This document shows, piece by piece, positions 15,969 to 16,867 of a stretch of 16,867 bases of DNA. The notes beneath the pieces were generated by a model, which saw nothing but the letters and a program-made list of their open reading frames with translations, ran no database searches and had not been told where the DNA came from. A program made the translations under genes and the position numbers. Origin of the DNA: UBA1426 sp052034085. GTDB lineage: Bacteria; Bacillota; Clostridia; Peptostreptococcales; Anaerovoracaceae. Positions within the stretch are counted from its first letter, which is position 1, and each line of letters begins with the position of its first letter. The stretch spans positions 1-16,867 of the forward strand of contig JBPOJA010000007.1 of NCBI GenBank assembly GCA_052034085.1, in the 5' to 3' direction.

Positions 15969-16811
15969 ATGACAGACAATAAATCTTTCAAAAAAGCAGG
16001 CCTGTTGATTCTCGTGCTCCTTATGAGTATCGGAGCGTTTTCCCTAGTGGTTTTTGCTGATAACGGAGACCTGCCCCTGGTGAATGATGCTGCCGGCATT
16101 TTGACTGATGACCAGGTTGACAGGCTGGAAGAGCATTTGCAGAAGATAAGCGACAGAAATGATTTTGATGTTGTGGTTCTGACCGTGCCTTCACTGGACG
16201 GCCGCGTGGCTCATGAATATGCAGCTGATTACTTTGAGCTGAATGGCTACGGCAGGGGAAACAATGACGGATGCATTCTTGTCGTTGCAATGGAAGACAG
16301 GGATTTCGGCTTTGCAGCGCTTGGTTTCGGCAACACTGCATTTACTCCTGTGGGCCAGCAGTATTTCGACGGCTATTATCTGCAGCATTTAAGAGACAAC
16401 AATTATTTTGAAGCTTTCATGGCTTACGGGGAAGCAGTTGATTTGTTTTTGAAAGCGGCTAAAGCCGGAACGCCTTATGACGAGAACAACATTCCCGGCC
16501 AGACGCAGAAGCCGGAAGAAGAACCCAAATCAAAGCGTGGGCTTTTCGGTGGAATAAGCATTGTTCTGGCAGCACTGATTGCAAAAATAACGACAGGCTC
16601 CTGGAAGAGCCAGCTTAAGAGCGTCCGGCCTGAGCGGGGTGCAAGAAGCTACGTGCGTAAGGACAGCTTAAATCTTACTGACAAGCAGGATGTTTTCCTT
16701 TACAGGCACATCGATACTACGATTATACCCAAAAAGGAAGAAGGATCCATGGGCCAGGACTTTACTACTTCTTCAGGCAGTAAAGCCACCGGCCACAGCG
16801 GTAAATTCTAA
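15969..16811 (+). CDS. TPM-domain membrane protein (YdjH-like)
   Basis: A 280-residue protein: signal peptide or first membrane segment (about 9-30, ending VVFAD), a TPM domain (about 35-165, with NDAAGILTDDQ, FDVVVLTV, YAADYFE and NNDGCILVVAMEDRD), an acidic/proline linker, and a second hydrophobic segment (about 191-210). A basic tail ends in GSKATGHSGKF. TPM domains sit outside the membrane; the tail would be cytosolic. The Gly/Ser ending is common in this family. ATG 15969 has GGAGG 8 nt upstream; a GTG at 15960 would overlap that site. It completes the YdjI-lipoprotein-YdjG-YdjH operon. Confidence 0.85.
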   Translation: MTDNKSFKKAGLLILVLLMSIGAFSLVVFADNGDLPLVNDAAGILTDDQVDRLEEHLQKISDRNDFDVVVLTVPSLDGRVAHEYAADYFELNGYGRGNNDGCILVVAMEDRDFGFAALGFGNTAFTPVGQQYFDGYYLQHLRDNNYFEAFMAYGEAVDLFLKAAKAGTPYDENNIPGQTQKPEEEPKSKRGLFGGISIVLAALIAKITTGSWKSQLKSVRPERGARSYVRKDSLNLTDKQDVFLYRHIDTTIIPKKEEGSMGQDFTTSSGSKATGHSGKF

Positions 16812-16820
16812 TATGACATA

Positions 16821-16863
16821 TGACAGGGGGACATCCCTTTTATGACAGGGGGACAGCCCTTGT
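16821..16863. repeat. Two tandem partial REP-type copies
   Basis: TGACAGGGGGACA starts at 16821 and again at 16843, 22 nt apart, followed by TCCCTTT and GCCCTTG. Both copies are in the left-arm orientation of the palindrome at 2549. The window ends 4 nt after the second copy, so a right arm may lie beyond the edge. Confidence 0.75.
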
Positions 16864-16867
16864 GACC

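Overview
The window looks like chromosomal DNA from an anaerobic member of the Bacillota, most likely a Clostridia. The evidence is strong AGGAGG-type ribosome binding sites, GTG and TTG starts, several lipoproteins, a two-gene sulfur-carrier ATPase/scaffold Fe-S cluster system, a TrmR-type tRNA methyltransferase, and a YdjG/YdjH/YdjI-like gene set. No rRNA, tRNA, CRISPR array or phage gene was seen.

Layout. Positions 1-492 hold a degraded patch: direct repeats typical of an IS21-type element end, then a truncated DUF4143-type ATPase gene. Positions 493-883 have no gene but carry a symmetric inverted-repeat structure of about 200 bp. Next comes a minimal Fe-S assembly pair (SufC-like ATPase and SufB-like scaffold), closed by a perfect 27-bp-arm palindrome of the REP/RAYT type. 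A cobalamin-binding mutase-like protein overlaps the end of an Orn/Lys/Arg decarboxylase-family gene, followed by a small lipoprotein. On the minus strand, facing the lipoprotein, lies a TrmR-like O-methyltransferase. Divergent from it runs HD hydrolase - MBL hydrolase - lipoprotein - galE - hotdog thioesterase, all tightly spaced. A small unknown minus-strand gene and a GNAT acetyltransferase with an apparently leaderless promoter follow.

The last 4.7 kb (12203-16811) is one operon: an SPFH protein with two zinc ribbons, a 451-residue lipoprotein, a protein with two four-cysteine zinc ribbons and a C-terminal membrane anchor, and a TPM-domain membrane protein. Three of these four resemble Bacillus subtilis YdjI, YdjG and YdjH, which act with PspA in membrane stress; the large lipoprotein is an added member. 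The window ends in two partial copies of the same REP-type repeat seen at 2549-2614.

The points most worth following are the SPFH/lipoprotein/zinc-ribbon/TPM operon, the B12-mutase-like plus decarboxylase pair, and the minimal Fe-S system with a cysteine-rich SufC tail.
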